Shown here: positions 12,098-23,554 of the stretch, in pieces
Numbering within the stretch: position 1 is the first letter of the stretch
Layout: every line of letters begins with the position of its first letter
The notes under the pieces: generated by a model
Seen by the model: only the letters and a program-made list of their open reading frames with translations
Told to the model about the DNA's origin: nothing
Database searches by the model: none
Source: Tricholomella constricta
Lineage: Eukaryota; Basidiomycota; Agaricomycetes; Agaricales; Lyophyllaceae
Length of the DNA stretch: 64,000 nucleotides
Direction of reading: 5' to 3'
Assembly (NCBI GenBank): GCA_013368375.1
Contig: JAACJP010000047.1
Span: forward strand, 265,497 to 329,496
Made by a program: the position numbers and the translations under genes

Positions 12098-12936
12098 CAG
12101 CCCTCCGTTTGCAACCTCTTATTGTATGGTATCACATAGGACTCGAAAAGTGAGGAAGATTTGCCGCAGAAAAGAGGTCATCTATTGTGATCGTCACTAC
12201 ATATTGCGAATCCCAATCACAGCTCGATTAAATACGTGCATAGAAGGGAGGGATCGGATATCATTAACGGCTCCGCGTAAGGCGAGGACTTCTAAAGCGG
12301 TGAACCTTGTATCATAAAATACACTTCTCTCATTTTTTAAGCATTGCATGAAAAACCCTTGAACCTCTTGCCTTGACCTTCGATTTTCGAAGAGTTGACC
12401 ATCTGTTCCTGCAAGGAAGCACAGATGCTCAGTCCTCAGGCCTTCAGGTCCCGATACAATGATCGCTCATCAGAAAACAATGCCTTGGAAATTACTCATT
12501 GCGAGGGCTCTTCGAATTCTGATGGAAACTCGACGTCACCCCAAATCGTGGTTGGCGAACATTCTTCATTCTTGAACCTGGCTTCACATGCGCACACTAC
12601 TCGTGGCTTCAGTGTTCACCGCTGTATGTATGTATGTGAAATTGCTCAGGTCAGAACCTACACATTTGTCTAGATTTCTGCATCGTTTCTGATGATCATA
12701 ATCATAACAGATTTGATTTTTACCGCCGGCAAGCTACACTCATACAGAGTGAATAGACAGACCGAGCCGCAAATAACAGTGGAATGAACAGGTAAGCATG
12801 TACGCATGAGCAGATGGAAAGTTATCAAGTAACCGTCCCTCGGACCCGCCAGCTAGCTCAGACTTCCAAGTGCTTCGACTTATTTTTTTTCCAGACATGG
12901 ATAAAGACAGGAACGAATCAAGATTCAATGCCCAAG
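12098..12936. other. Intergenic region
   Basis: Convergent space between the DUF6534 gene and the kinase-like gene. Only short unsupported frames are present. Confidence 0.5.
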
Positions 12937-13778
12937 TTAAACGTGCTGAAAATTGACTTTCAGATGGATCCCGAGAGACGCGCCTGGTAACGGAAGCGAT
13001 AATAACATGACACTTACCCGCTCCCGGTCCGACCATATCTTCATATCAGACCGACAAACCTTCCACAATTGCGCACACCCGAATTCTTGCATATCGGGCG
13101 ACATCTCACCAGGCCGAAAATCCATATCGCAGTCGCAGCGGTGATTCTCCGTTTGGTCGAAATCGATGATGCGGACATCTCCATCCAGCTCGAGGACGTT
13201 GCGCTCTGCGAAGTCACCGTGCACTAGCCCTTGCTTATGTATGTCCCCCAGACGTTGGAGTATCCGTATTCTTGAAGTCGATGTCCCCGCGCCGATGTCA
13301 GTTCGTCAAAATGTTGGATTCTGATGGATATAACACACCGAACATTCAACGGGAGGTGTTCAAAAGGCTGATGTATACACTCCCCCCAGTATTCTAACAT
13401 CAGGCATGCAATCGGTTCCCCATCTACCCCATATCCATTGTAAAGCCCATAGCAGCGTGGCACTGCCGTGCCCTGCAGTGACTCCAAGGCACCCTTGTAC
13501 ACCTCAGCCTCCTCTGTCAGATCGGCTATAAGATCCTCTCGGAATGCAAACTTCAACGCAACAATAGCGGCTTGTTTGGGTGGCCCGATGAGCGGCCCGA
13601 TGAGTGAAGCGCGAAAGACGGGGGAGTCGGAATAGAAATCTGAGTAGGTCTCAGAGTGGACGCGAGCGGTGATGGGGATGGCATCGGTCAGGCAGGGCTC
13701 CTGTACAGATTGAAGAATATACTGTTGAATGCTCCAGCCCGGCCAGTCGTTGGGAAATGTGACTCGAAGTGTCGTCAT
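12937..13778 (-). CDS. Protein-kinase-like (atypical) protein
   Basis: A compact kinase-fold protein of about 257 residues. The start is ATG 13778; one clear intron (13271-13338) joins the lobes. The N-lobe shows VALKFAF (beta-3 lysine) and EEAEVYKGAL (alpha-C glutamate); the hinge region is CLMLEYWG. The C-lobe has HKQGLVHGDFAERNVL, a catalytic loop with HGD in place of HRD, and RIIDFD in place of DFG. HGD/DFD signatures fit the fungal protein-kinase-like/aminoglycoside-phosphotransferase-like group rather than classical kinases. A possible 72-nt intron near the 3' end (12946-13017) is a multiple of three, so the stop at 12937 holds with or without it. The substrate is unknown. Confidence 0.75.
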
Positions 13779-15002
13779 AAGGTATACACCGTAGTAGGCA
13801 GAGGACAGTCGACGTTGTCACTTTTTAGGTATAATTGGGGGCCCCAGTTATGCCGTGCGTGAAGGTTTCACGTAGACTTTTAGACTAATTGCTGGGTGCG
13901 ACAGTGGTATATGTGTAAAGGTGAAAGAGGTCGAGGCCGAGCTTTTGCATGGTACTTTTCTACTGGATTCGGAAGGCCACGTGGTGGAGTCGTCACGCGT
14001 CCAAGGCGCGTCCAGCATCGGTCGGCCAGTAAGGCGCAAATCCTGGTGACCCTCTGAGGGTCGAGGGAAAAAGATTTCCAGTAAAAATTAACGGAAGGAA
14101 AGCGTTATACGTGAAGGCAGTAGTGGCAAAGATTCGTTATTAGTGTTTGTGCGGTGTCGCGCACGCGCACGCGCCCACTGCTCAGATCAGATAGCTCTCG
14201 GCTCGAAGGACTCACTGGGCAAATTGTACCTCATGATAATTAAGGACATGTACCTGTCGGATGAGAATGAGGAAGCCTGTGCAGAGATCCAAAATCACAT
14301 TACCATCTCCACTGAAACGAGAACTTTTGGCGCGTGGCAGGGGTCAAAGTCATGATCATGAAGTATCAGTAGTTCCTCCTACAGAGTTCAGCGACTTCAG
14401 ATGGGTTTGATAATACGGACCTACGGTGGCGATGGCTAGCAAAAGCGGGAACGAGTCAGCATAGCGGTCAGAAGGGGAAGCCCCGGCATTTGCCGTTGGA
14501 GAATAATTGCGCAGTTCCGAGTCTGTACAGTATACTCAATGATAAACGGACAGTGTTAATGAAGTCTCGCTGTCCTGCATTTACTCTCTGCGTATCTCCC
14601 AGTATTTCCTTTCTCGCAGTGACTGGGTCGCTTTGTCACATTTCATGCACTGCCTCGCCGAACAGAACCTTTAATTTACGCTCACTCAGCATAGTTGTTC
14701 AACGTTCAGTCTCGATGCTTATAACCGAAACTATTGTTCTTGACTTCCTCAGGCCTACTTCTCATCCACAAATCTCACACATTCCTGTGCATGTCCATGG
14801 CGATCGCGGTCAAAAACTCTTTGAAGCTCTGTATGGATTTACCAGTCGCTTAGAAGGATCATTTTATACTTACAGCAAATTCCTTCGCAATGCTGGAGAG
14901 GCTGCACCCTTCCCTTAGCCATCGAAATTTGACCTCAGACCATGGAACCTCGGGTTTGGCCACTGAAGGCAAGACAGATCGCATGCCAAAGATGCCGCGT
15001 AC
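13779..15002. other. Intergenic region
   Basis: Contains an alternating GC/CA-rich patch near 14155-14172 and a few unsupported open frames (for example 14490-14918 plus). No function is assigned. Confidence 0.4.
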
Positions 15003-15170
15003 ATTCAGAGCTCCTCGACCAGACTTTCTGCACCATTCCTCCGGATACCCGAAAATGCGAGGCTAACGCTGCGTCCATTAATAACACTTCGATAGCCTTT
15101 TCCATCCGCACTGCGATGTTGAAATTTTGTGTCGCCGCCATATGTTCAGGCTCGAAGCGTTGCTGGTAGG
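15003..15170 (-). pseudogene. Relic of a beta-lactamase-family gene (C-terminal exon)
   Basis: In the minus frame this reads TYGGDTKF, about 20 codons later GRSVSLAFSGI, then a stop. The same order (TYGGDTTF, then GRRYSLAFTGF) is found in the last exon of the intact gene at 15591-17884. No upstream exons are recognisable, so this is a decayed paralogue fragment just downstream of the intact gene. The match is by eye over about 45 codons. Confidence 0.55.
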
Positions 15171-15590
15171 CTAAAACGACACGGACGAACATTTACCATG
15201 AGGAATGGTTTCGCGTGGTCACTCGCCAACGCGTTGACTTTTGAAGAAGACGTTACCCGTCAAGCTTTGAACCCTGATGCTCACCGCACACCTAAGAGCT
15301 GTCCTACTTTCTGATAAATATCGGGATCGCAGGATCAACGGTCCCAGGTTGGAGGCGAGAGCTTGGCATGAATTCAATTGCGCGAGATACGCTGACGAAA
15401 GTTGCCATAACCCGTATCCCGCGAGTTACGTGGACGCTGCAGAGGGGAGAAACGGATGTGTTCATTTCGAGCCACCATATATTTGCGATGACTATCTGCT
15501 GTGTATTCCATATATTTCAAAAAAAAATAGCTTGCAAGGGAAAGAGTGGTGTATATATGTTAAGTACATCGACTTGCCGCTCCATACTAA

Positions 15591-17884
15591 TCATGTCTGC
15601 GACCTCCTCCACATTACCTTGACTTTATCGAACACAACTTCTGCCCGGTCACGAACAGTTTCTCCCTGGAGTTTTGGAATATCTCCTGCACCCCAAAAGC
15701 CTGTGAAAGCTAGGCTGTAGCGACGCCCAGTGACGATGCTTTCAGCGTAGATCGTGGTATCAAAAGTCGTGTCGCCTCCGTAGGTCCAATAGGGCTCAGC
15801 AGAAGCATTGTTTGTGGGCTAGATGACATCCTGTGAGCCCTTGCTCCCTCTCGAACATTGATAAAATGATAAAGCTCACAAAGCTATTCAACACGCTAAC
15901 ATTAAACTGGTTTCCGTCGAAGTGGCTGACTCTGATGTGAGATGCCCAAGGGCTGTCCCATGCGCCAATGAAGGTTGGGACCTTGGGATTCACGGCACCA
16001 GGTAGGATAGTGGACAGGTTCGCTGCCAGGGCCTTGCATGAACTGGAGGCAGCTGGGTAGTCGGAGGAGACGAAGCAGAATTCGACCTTCCCATAGCCGG
16101 CATTATCATACATGCCAGCCAAGGCTGTGAAGTTTGCCGAGGGGAGGGATGCATTCGCCGGACGGGGGGTCGAAGGAGGAGGCAGGGGACTTAGAATTGC
16201 TCTGAACCTGATGCGTGCGCGTTAGATACTAATTAGCATATCTTGAATGAGGCCACGCACCTTGTGTCCCAATCGATTTTCTCCAAACCAAGAGCCTCGT
16301 CCATGAGGCGGTAGTTGATAATCTGTATTAAGATACTTCCATAGTCGTTATCGTTACAAAGGACCGCGATACCCAAATTATCAGATGGCAGCCGTGATAT
16401 TTGCGAAAGAAAACCTACAGCGGTGTAAGTGTCAAACCTATAAGAGAAGGAGAAATTTCCACACACCAGGAGTACCGCCACTATGCCAGACAACCTCTGC
16501 CAAGGTACAAAATGAGTAATCGTCAAACAGAGTATAAGCCGCCGACGAACCATGTCCTCTGTAGGCGTTGCGTAACAATCCCCCTCCATATACGGATGGA
16601 GAGAGTTCAGGGAATGATCTTCATCAGCCTGATGTCAGGACGGTAATCCTTAGGAATATAGAATTGGACGTACGCCACAGGCTCAACAACAGAAACACCA
16701 GCGGACACTTTCTGAATGACCTCAGGGGGTATCACAGATTGATTGGTGCCCGGTTTCTGGCCCTCCAGCAGCAGCGTTTGGAGCCAGATAGACTTTCAAC
16801 GTGGTCAGAAGACGTCTGGCCAAGACACCGACGAGCTCACCATGTCTACTGCATTGCTAATTATACCACCTGGACCTGACAAAACTGCAATCGCGGGGTC
16901 GCTTCAAGTTTTAGAACTCAGGAAACAAGTGATGAGATGGTTCACATACAATTTCCATCCTCGCCGCCTTTGGTAGACCAGTACGGCAATGCCCTGGGTG
17001 TTCCGCCCAATGGATCCTCGGTGTAATTGATTCCTTGCCTGGCGATGCCATCGGCGAGATGGCCCAATTTTGCGACATCGTAGGAATAAGTAGTGGAGGA
17101 CATCCCGAGGGGCTCAAAGATGTTCTGCTTGACGTAGCGGGCAAAGGGGATCTTGGAAGGAAGGAGCACGGTTGGAAGGTACGAAAGAAGGGTATACATG
17201 TTGTTGTTATACTGGTGAACCTCGCGGAATTCTGCAGAGGGGCGATGGGATTTCAGTTTCTTGATCTGTGAATCGTCGCGTTGGATTTGACCAGGTTCAT
17301 CTGTGGGAGAATGGTGGGACTCACAATATTCGGGACATCGTCAGACCATTTGTAAGAAAAATCATGACGGGGCAAGCCTGTACGATGGCTCAGCGCATCG
17401 AGGATCGTGGTCTGCTTTGCCGCCGTTGAGTCCTGCAAGCCCCAGCCAGGAATAATTGATGCGAACTTCGAGGTCCACGACAAACGAACTGGAAGTGTTC
17501 TGTTCGTGACCAGCAGGCCTATAGCGATCGCATCGAACAGCTACATGTAAGACACATCATCAAGATATGGCAGTAGTCGCGTATATGAAGATACATATGC
17601 ACCTTCGAATTAGACCCAATCGCAAAGAGCGTGTTCTCCGTCACTCGAGTACCGTTGGCGAGAGTGGCGACGCCATAGCCCTTGGTCTCGATGGTCCACG
17701 CGTCCTGCTCGTCCTTACGGACAACGGCAATGGAAACACCTGCGGGGGAGTTCCACCCCGCAAGCAGGTTGTCGATGAACGTGTCCGTCGCTTCGTTAAG
17801 GACTTTGGCCGGCGCTCCCTGCCCGGATACACTACCATAGAGCAGGAAGAAAGGGACTAGGCTGAATAGAGCCTGAAGACGCAT
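15591..17884 (-). CDS. Secreted beta-lactamase/transpeptidase-family serine hydrolase
   Basis: Ten exons splice in frame to 591 residues: 17603-17884, 17325-17540, 16950-17265, 16841-16875, 16674-16792, 16551-16618, 16467-16496, 16261-16414, 15880-16207 and 15591-15818. The N-terminus MRLQALFSLVPFFLLYGSVS is a signal peptide. Catalytic motifs of the class C/DD-peptidase fold are present: SNSK (SxxK, end of exon 1), YNNN (YxN, about 17200) and HSGG (HxG, about 16480). It then continues as FLSQISRLPSDNLGIAV and a C-terminal domain. In fungi such proteins act on unknown ester or amide substrates and are not proven antibiotic resistance enzymes. A last short intron near 15600 is possible and would change only the final residues. 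Confidence 0.85.
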
Positions 17885-18354
17885 TAGAGAGGGATTGGGT
17901 AATGAAAATACTGGAGCGGAAAGTGGAGGCTTTATATGAAAGCCCTCTTAATTCGAGCAGCTGAACTTTTTACTGATTTCCATGATCCGTCGACGTCGCT
18001 ACGGACCTCGGTCACAGTGCTTCGCGAAGGTGACAGCTACAGGTGTGTTTTCTGTCTTACCCATGTGATGCTACGCAGGAAAGAGTGACAGATGGCCAGG
18101 GGGTGCATTGGAGATTTAAAATATGAAAAGAGCTTGACGCGCCATCCCAACAGCGAGCAGGTTGAATGTCCCAATGTCTAGGCGAGCAAGACAGTAGCCC
18201 GGTACTGAATGGAGGCAAAAATTTGCCTGTTAAAGGATGAGGAAAACGGACGCCAAGGCAGAGGTCAGATACGGATATCTTCAGCCTGCAGATTCAAGGA
18301 GTATCTACACTGCCTTTGGGAGACTAGAGTCTTGGTCATATCGTTCCGGAGAAG
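17885..18354. other. Upstream region of the beta-lactamase-family gene
   Basis: About 470 bp holding the promoter of the minus-strand hydrolase gene. No specific element is recognised. Confidence 0.4.
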
Positions 18355-18800
18355 TCATGCCGGGGCGTCCGATCCAGGTATAATTCGACGAAATTTAGAC
18401 TTTTCCGCAGCGACCTCGGCGACGCGGAGGGAAGAAAGGCCCGTGACGTTGACGTTTTGTAAAGACAACCACACTACTCGTGTAAGATGTGCCCCGCAGT
18501 CGATCTGTCCACGTCGCAAGGTTGCATCACAGCCTAAGTGAAGTAAAATTAATGAAGTACCTTGACAATAGGTAACCCTCGTAAGTAGTACGCACGTTCG
18601 CATGCGATGCCAAATGCTCGATACCCTGAGGATCCTCGATCCCCGATAATTCAATGGATGGATGGATGGAGGGGATGAGGCAGAGCCGCAGCCCATATTG
18701 TTATAGGTGCCTGCAAAGCCTGCAGCGGGGAGAGTGGCGTTGAGGGCGGGGCGTGGGCTCGGGTGCGGAGGCGAGGTTCTGAGAGACGTCGGCATCATAT
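18355..18800 (-). pseudogene. Second relic of a beta-lactamase-family gene
   Basis: The minus frame gives SPRPALNATLPAAGFAGTYN, which lines up with PRPANASLPSANF and AGMYDNAGYG of the intact gene. Further 3' it gives GAHLTRVVWL...QNVNVTGLSS, which lines up with ASHIRVSHF...QFNVSVLNS. The catalytic domain exons are missing. A GGAT microsatellite (about 18655-18675) interrupts it. This is a truncated paralogue upstream of the intact copy. Confidence 0.5.
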
Positions 18801-19160
18801 CTGTTGGATTGGGCCAGCGCTAGCAAACGAAAAGGGAGAGCGAAAAGTTGTTTAGGGCCATGTACCGGGTGTTCCAATCAACTCGTCAAGGGGGCCGATA
18901 CTTCTATCGAGAGGCCGCCAAAGGTATTGTCGTCGAAGTAGACCATCCAGTGTATATGCATTCAAACAACAGAGAGACCAAGGACAGTAGGTACTTAGCA
19001 CAACAAGACATGATAGTACAATTACAACAAAGACATGAGATATCAGAGCAGGCCAAGCAGAGAGAGCAAGTCGACATTTAACATAGGCATCTGGAAATTA
19101 CATGACACAGTTGAGACTAGATCAACGAGGAAGAGCAATATAAGATGACATACCTGGGGA
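18801..19160. other. Intergenic region
   Basis: A short plus-strand frame (18848-19081) is rich in Gln and charged residues but has no recognisable domain. Not called. Confidence 0.35.
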
Positions 19161-21094
19161 TCACCCTGACCCACGGCTTGCTTTCAGGAGTGCAAACAGC
19201 TCGTCTCTAAGCTTCCGTTCCGTCTCCCTCTCCGCCGTTGCCTCCTCTCGCATCTTCTCCAACTCCGCCTTTGCCTCGCCTCGCACCCGCTCCGTCATTG
19301 CCCTCTCTTTCTCCAACTCCGCCTTTGCCTCGCCTCGCACCTGCTCCGTCATTGCCCTCTCTTTCTCTAACCCCGCCTTTGCCTCCTCTCGCACCTTCTC
19401 CAACTCCGCCTTTGCCTCGCCTCGCACCCGCTCCGTCATCGCCCTCTCTTTCTCTAACTCCGCCTTTGCCTCCTCTCGCACCTTCTCCAACTCCGCCTTT
19501 GCATCGCCTCGCACCTTCTCCAATTCCGCCTTAGACGCCGCCCGCTCCTCCTTCGCACTAGGGTCGAAGGACCACATACGTGTGGCAGGTGTCGACGTCA
19601 CTGGTAAATCGACAGATGTGAATGAGCTACTCTTTTTGCGTGATGGCTTGGGCACTTGAGGTGCTGCACATGAGCACAAAAGTCAAGCAAATAAACCGAG
19701 AACATACCGCCAGCAGTAGCAGGGCCCTTGTGGTGTCGATGCCGGTGAGGAGCGGCTGGAATGCTGGATGCAGCAGAATCGGATTCAGCTATGATGGATG
19801 GTTAGTAACTTTCGTCAGATGCGAACGACCACCGTCGCAGGGAAGAAGAAGAACCTTTGGTGGCGTCCCCAGGAAGGGACGAGATACGAGTGGAGGGTAC
19901 CACAGGAGAGTCTATGATTGGGTCCAGAAATTCAGTGGACAACAGCCGTCGCAAAGAAGAAAAGATGCCGCACCTGATCTGTCAGTATCAACAGAACGTT
20001 GAGTGGTGTCCTCAGGATCAGATGCAATAACATGGATAGGACCGCCATATGCTGCTGTTAGAGCTACAACAGACAATATAAGTTTGATTTACTTGAGATC
20101 CATCAAAATTTGGGACAAAGGACATACCCATTGACATGCTGCCCACATCTGTTGGACTCATATTTGCCTGCCTGGCAGGCGAGGGATGGCCCAAGCTCGG
20201 TGCGCTCCCCAGGCTGCGTGTCGGGGTGGATGGTACCACAGGAGAGTCTATGATTGGGTCCAGAAATTCAGTGGACAGCAGCCGTCGCAAAGAAGAAAGA
20301 TGCCGCACCTGATCTGTCAGTATCAACAGAACCTTGAGCGCTGTCCTCGCGATCGGATGAATAAACATGGATAGGACCACCATGTGTTGCTGTTAAAGCT
20401 ACCACAGACAGCTTAATTTACTTGAGATCCATGGAAATTTGAGGAAGGACATACCCATCGACATGCTGCCTAGATCCGTGATATCTGCGTGTCGGGAAGG
20501 CGAGGGATGGGCCGAGCTCGGTGCGCTTCCCAGGCTGCTCGTCGGGGTGGAAGTTGCCGCAGGAGAGTCTACAATCAAAAGGATTAGGTTTTAGAAATTT
20601 TTAAAGTTACATTGACATGCCAATAGAGATACGACGGCGGGCGGGTGAAGGGTTGGCTGAGGTGGTTGAACCGCGACGAATACGACGCTCTGGCGAGCCT
20701 TTTATAGACAGAGGTGAGTTATGCTCATGATGGAAAGAAAATAAATAGCAGTACTCATCGACATTTCCTCCGATCCATGGCTGGAATTGGCGGGGCTATT
20801 GACATCTTGTTGGTCGACTGAAGATGCTCCTGAGAGACGCAAGGGCCTTCTTATCTCACTCTTTTCTCCCTGGGTGGTGTCCACAACGGACGAAAAACTA
20901 TCTTCTGGACCATCCAAAGCCAAAGGCTCGGGGCGATAATCCGAGCTCAACTCGTCACTCGAGTACTCCGGCGCTAAGTAGGTTAACGCGAGCGTCAGTG
21001 GCAAGCCAAAGCAACGTGGTCGGTTAAATAAATTACCACGAAATTCGCTCGCGCTTACGGGTTCCTCGTAGGTTAGCTCTGTATCTGAGTTCAT
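19161..21094 (-). CDS. Hypothetical coiled-coil protein with duplicated internal exons
   Basis: Multi-exon, function unknown. It starts at ATG 21094 (MNSDTELTYEEPVSASEFR); exon 2 begins at 20973 (APEYSSDELSSDYRPEPLA). The middle has short Ser/Pro-rich exons (SPERRIRRGSTTSANPSP, then DSPAATSTPTSSLGSAPS) that recur as near copies (DSPVVPSTPTRSLGSAPSLG). The last exon is a long heptad-like coiled coil of AELEKVREEAK and AELEKERAMTERVRGEAK units, ending at TGA 19161. An upstream in-frame ATG at 21229 is an alternative start. Exon borders in the middle are uncertain. No catalytic motif is seen; the layout suggests a scaffold or filament-like protein, which is inference. Confidence 0.55.
19220..19540 (-). 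repeat. Coding minisatellite (33-nt and 54-nt units)
   Basis: Alternating units encode AELEKVREEAK (11 codons) and AELEKERAMTERVRGEAK (18 codons). Near-identical DNA units repeat about seven times on the coding strand of the coiled-coil gene. Confidence 0.85.
19880..20600 (-). repeat. Tandem exon-plus-intron duplication, about 336 and 321 bp periods
   Basis: The landmark CACAGGAGAGTCTATGATTG occurs at 19901 and 20237, and a diverged third copy (CGCAGGAGAGTCT) at 20558. Similarity extends through the flanking intron sequence and the GACATACCCAT(T/C)GACATGCTGCC segment, so whole exon-intron modules were duplicated in tandem inside the coiled-coil gene. Confidence 0.85.
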
Positions 21095-21950
21095 GATGAG
21101 GAAAGCGAGAGGAGAGCTAGCTTGTGCAGTGCGGAAGGTCCGGGATCGCCGAGTGGGTTTGATGTAGAAGAGATGGGGGGCCTGCTTTTTAAGAGCCTTT
21201 ATACGTGTTTGGGACCTGGGTGTGAGCATTATCGGATATTTCTCGATATCGATGAAATAATGGGCTGAATTTGGTCCTGATTCGCCAACTTCTCTGACTT
21301 GAGGAGTGTAGCAGGTTCAACCTCGACAACGCGTTCTTGATCACACGTTTCACACAGTCACGCGCCCACGCGTTTGACGCGTGCCTGTCAGTGTCCACCT
21401 GTGCAGTGCTACTCCCACTGCCAACTTTCGGTTTCATCGCGTCCATAAAACAAATGAACGCGTGGGTTCCAAAGTAGTCTTTGGTACCATACATTGGCCC
21501 AACACATTCCGGTCAATCCCTTGGAATTGGACCAACATACGCACTCCAAGACTCATATGGCTCGTTACAGATGTTCTATCGAATTCTTTCCTCTAGGATG
21601 ATGAGTGCCAGCCTCCACACTGAGCAATCCCGTGAGCTTGAACGAGGACTATGAGACGTCCCGTGCCCATATCCACTTCCCAAAGCGTCACAATCGATGG
21701 ACCAGAGAAGTGGCACCTTGACGAGGCCAAGCTTACGTTTATCGTACATGCGGCTGGAGGGCACGACGTCCGATCTGCGCACATAAAATGCATGTCATCG
21801 ACAGATCCAGTGAACGCGGCTCTTCCCATGATCGGGGACTCGGACGCTGATATGTTGCTCAACTTGGGCTCGATGTCATCTACGATTGCCTAACCTTGAC
21901 CACGTACCAGCTGCCATCGTCAACGATGTATGTACAGTACCCAATATATC
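21095..21950. other. Intergenic region
   Basis: A plus-strand frame at 21651-21893 is open for 80 codons, but no start, intron partner or family is recognised. Promoter of the coiled-coil gene is expected near 21100-21300. Confidence 0.35.
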
Positions 21951-22982
21951 CTAAATTTTAATCTGCCCCTCGGCGAAGGTGTCGAGCACGCTCCGCGCCG
22001 CGAGGCCGATAATAATAAGGGCCTCCATCCCGCCGAATATCCCTGTAACAATCTGGCGCCAAAGCTCATGCCCAACCAAAATATTAAGCACAAAGACCCA
22101 GCACCACAGTGCCGCGAGGGCGAAGGCCCAGAGCACGCCTGTGGGACGGGCGAGAAGCGGGGCGGGGGATCGGGGGCGCAGGGACGCGACGTAGAGGGAG
22201 ATGTGATGTGGCGCGGTTACGAGGAAGGTGATGAGGTTGGCGAGGGCGACGATGGAAACATTGATGGAAAGAACGAAAGTGAGTGTGCAGAGGATGAAGG
22301 AGATGAGGAATACGTGGCGGAGTTTGGATGGGGGTCTATCAGGTGGACTTCGGGAAAGAAGGTCAGATTAGAAGGGAGACATGGGGTACAGATATTATAC
22401 TCACGAGCCTGGGTTGGTTATGTTGCCGGATCCATCTACAGCAGTGGCGGCGTTAAATTGGTGCTCTGCGGTTGATGCCGTTACTTTCTCCACGCGCCAA
22501 ACCTCGTGGGCGCATTTCAGGGCATTGAAGAACAAAGTCATCCATTCCAGCCCAGACCAGACCGTTGCCACGATGATCGGGCCGAGCCTGCCCCCACAGC
22601 ACGTCTCAACGCAGAACACGACATTGATGAAGAAAACGAGGATCCAAAGCGGGACAAGCAAGAAGCCGTAGGTGATGCAGTTGGGTGAGATGAAGATAGG
22701 GCCGCAATCAGTAAGGGATCGGCGGTGATTCTGGGCATCGAGATAAAGGAAAATATGGTAAGGAACGGTAAGGCAGAAGGCGATGGCGCTTAGGACGATA
22801 ATTATTGGGTTGAAGCTGAAAACCGCGGAAGCGAAGGCTGCGGTTGCAAGGAAGAAGGAGAGGACGCTCATAAGAACGAGGGGCGGTGAAGGGAATCGTG
22901 AAAGAGATGGCGAGGGTGCAGATAGGGCTGGTGAGGGGGGGCCCTTGGGAGGGACTGGCGTAGTGACCGGCATTTTGGGCAT
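21951..22982 (-). CDS. Hypothetical multi-pass membrane protein
   Basis: Two exons (22405-22982 and 21951-22335) separated by a 69-nt GTGAGT intron give 320 residues. The start is ATG 22982 (MPKMPVTTPVPPKGPPSPAL); an upstream in-frame extension to 23132 is possible. A Pro/Ser-rich cytosolic N-terminus is followed by hydrophobic helices including VLMSVLSFFLATAAFASAVF, IIIVLSAIAFCLTVPYHIFL, GFLLVPLWILVFFINVVF, then LISFILCTLTFVLSI, NLITFLVTAPHHISLY and VLWAFALAALWCWVFVLNIL. The PYHI/APHHI motifs repeat in both halves, which suggests an internal duplication of a four-helix unit. No known function. Confidence 0.7.
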
Positions 22983-23554
22983 CTCCTCTTGGGTGTTCGG
23001 TGCAATTCGTTCATCGTGAATATTGAGGGGAAGTCCAAACGAAATGATGCTTAAGAAGGAAATTCTGACATTCCGCAGCATCGATGAAAAGACCCGACGA
23101 GTTGCACCGCAGTAATGCGCAAACAAAATCAATCATCAAATGATCAAGGGGGCATAGAAAAATGGCGCTCCAAACCAAGAAATCCAAGGGTTTAAATGGG
23201 CTATCTTGTCCCACAAATCCGCCTCGATATATGGAGCTGCAGATAACAAATTCAACGAAAGAGATACGAAATCCCATGATGATACGGAGGAACCAGACAA
23301 CAGCTGTTTAAAAATGATCAGCAGGCTTCCTGTCCTCAACATGGAGGTGGGGAGACTCGCATTTCACTTAACACGGAACAAAGGGTCGAAATGACTGTGT
23401 AGAAGGCGCTTTGAACGGGAAGATCAGCAAAAGCGGATTGACTAACGAAAGACGTACATCGGCAAGACATTCGGAATCGAGGGACAGCCTTGAGACGCGA
23501 CTTAGAAACAATTCTAGGGTAGATGATGATAAAGATACGGAAGGCAAACATCGA
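22983..23554. other. Intergenic region
   Basis: Two minus-strand hydrophobic frames (23136-23342, 23336-23551) could be remnants of upstream exons of the neighbouring membrane protein. No splice pattern links them convincingly. Confidence 0.35.

Noticed and set aside
14490..14918. 142-codon plus-strand frame
   Set aside because: No ATG start, no recognisable motif and no splice partners.
19238..19534. Plus-strand open frame of PPLPRLAP-type repeats
   Set aside because: It is the reverse complement of the AELEK coiled-coil repeats; the minus strand has the spliced gene context.
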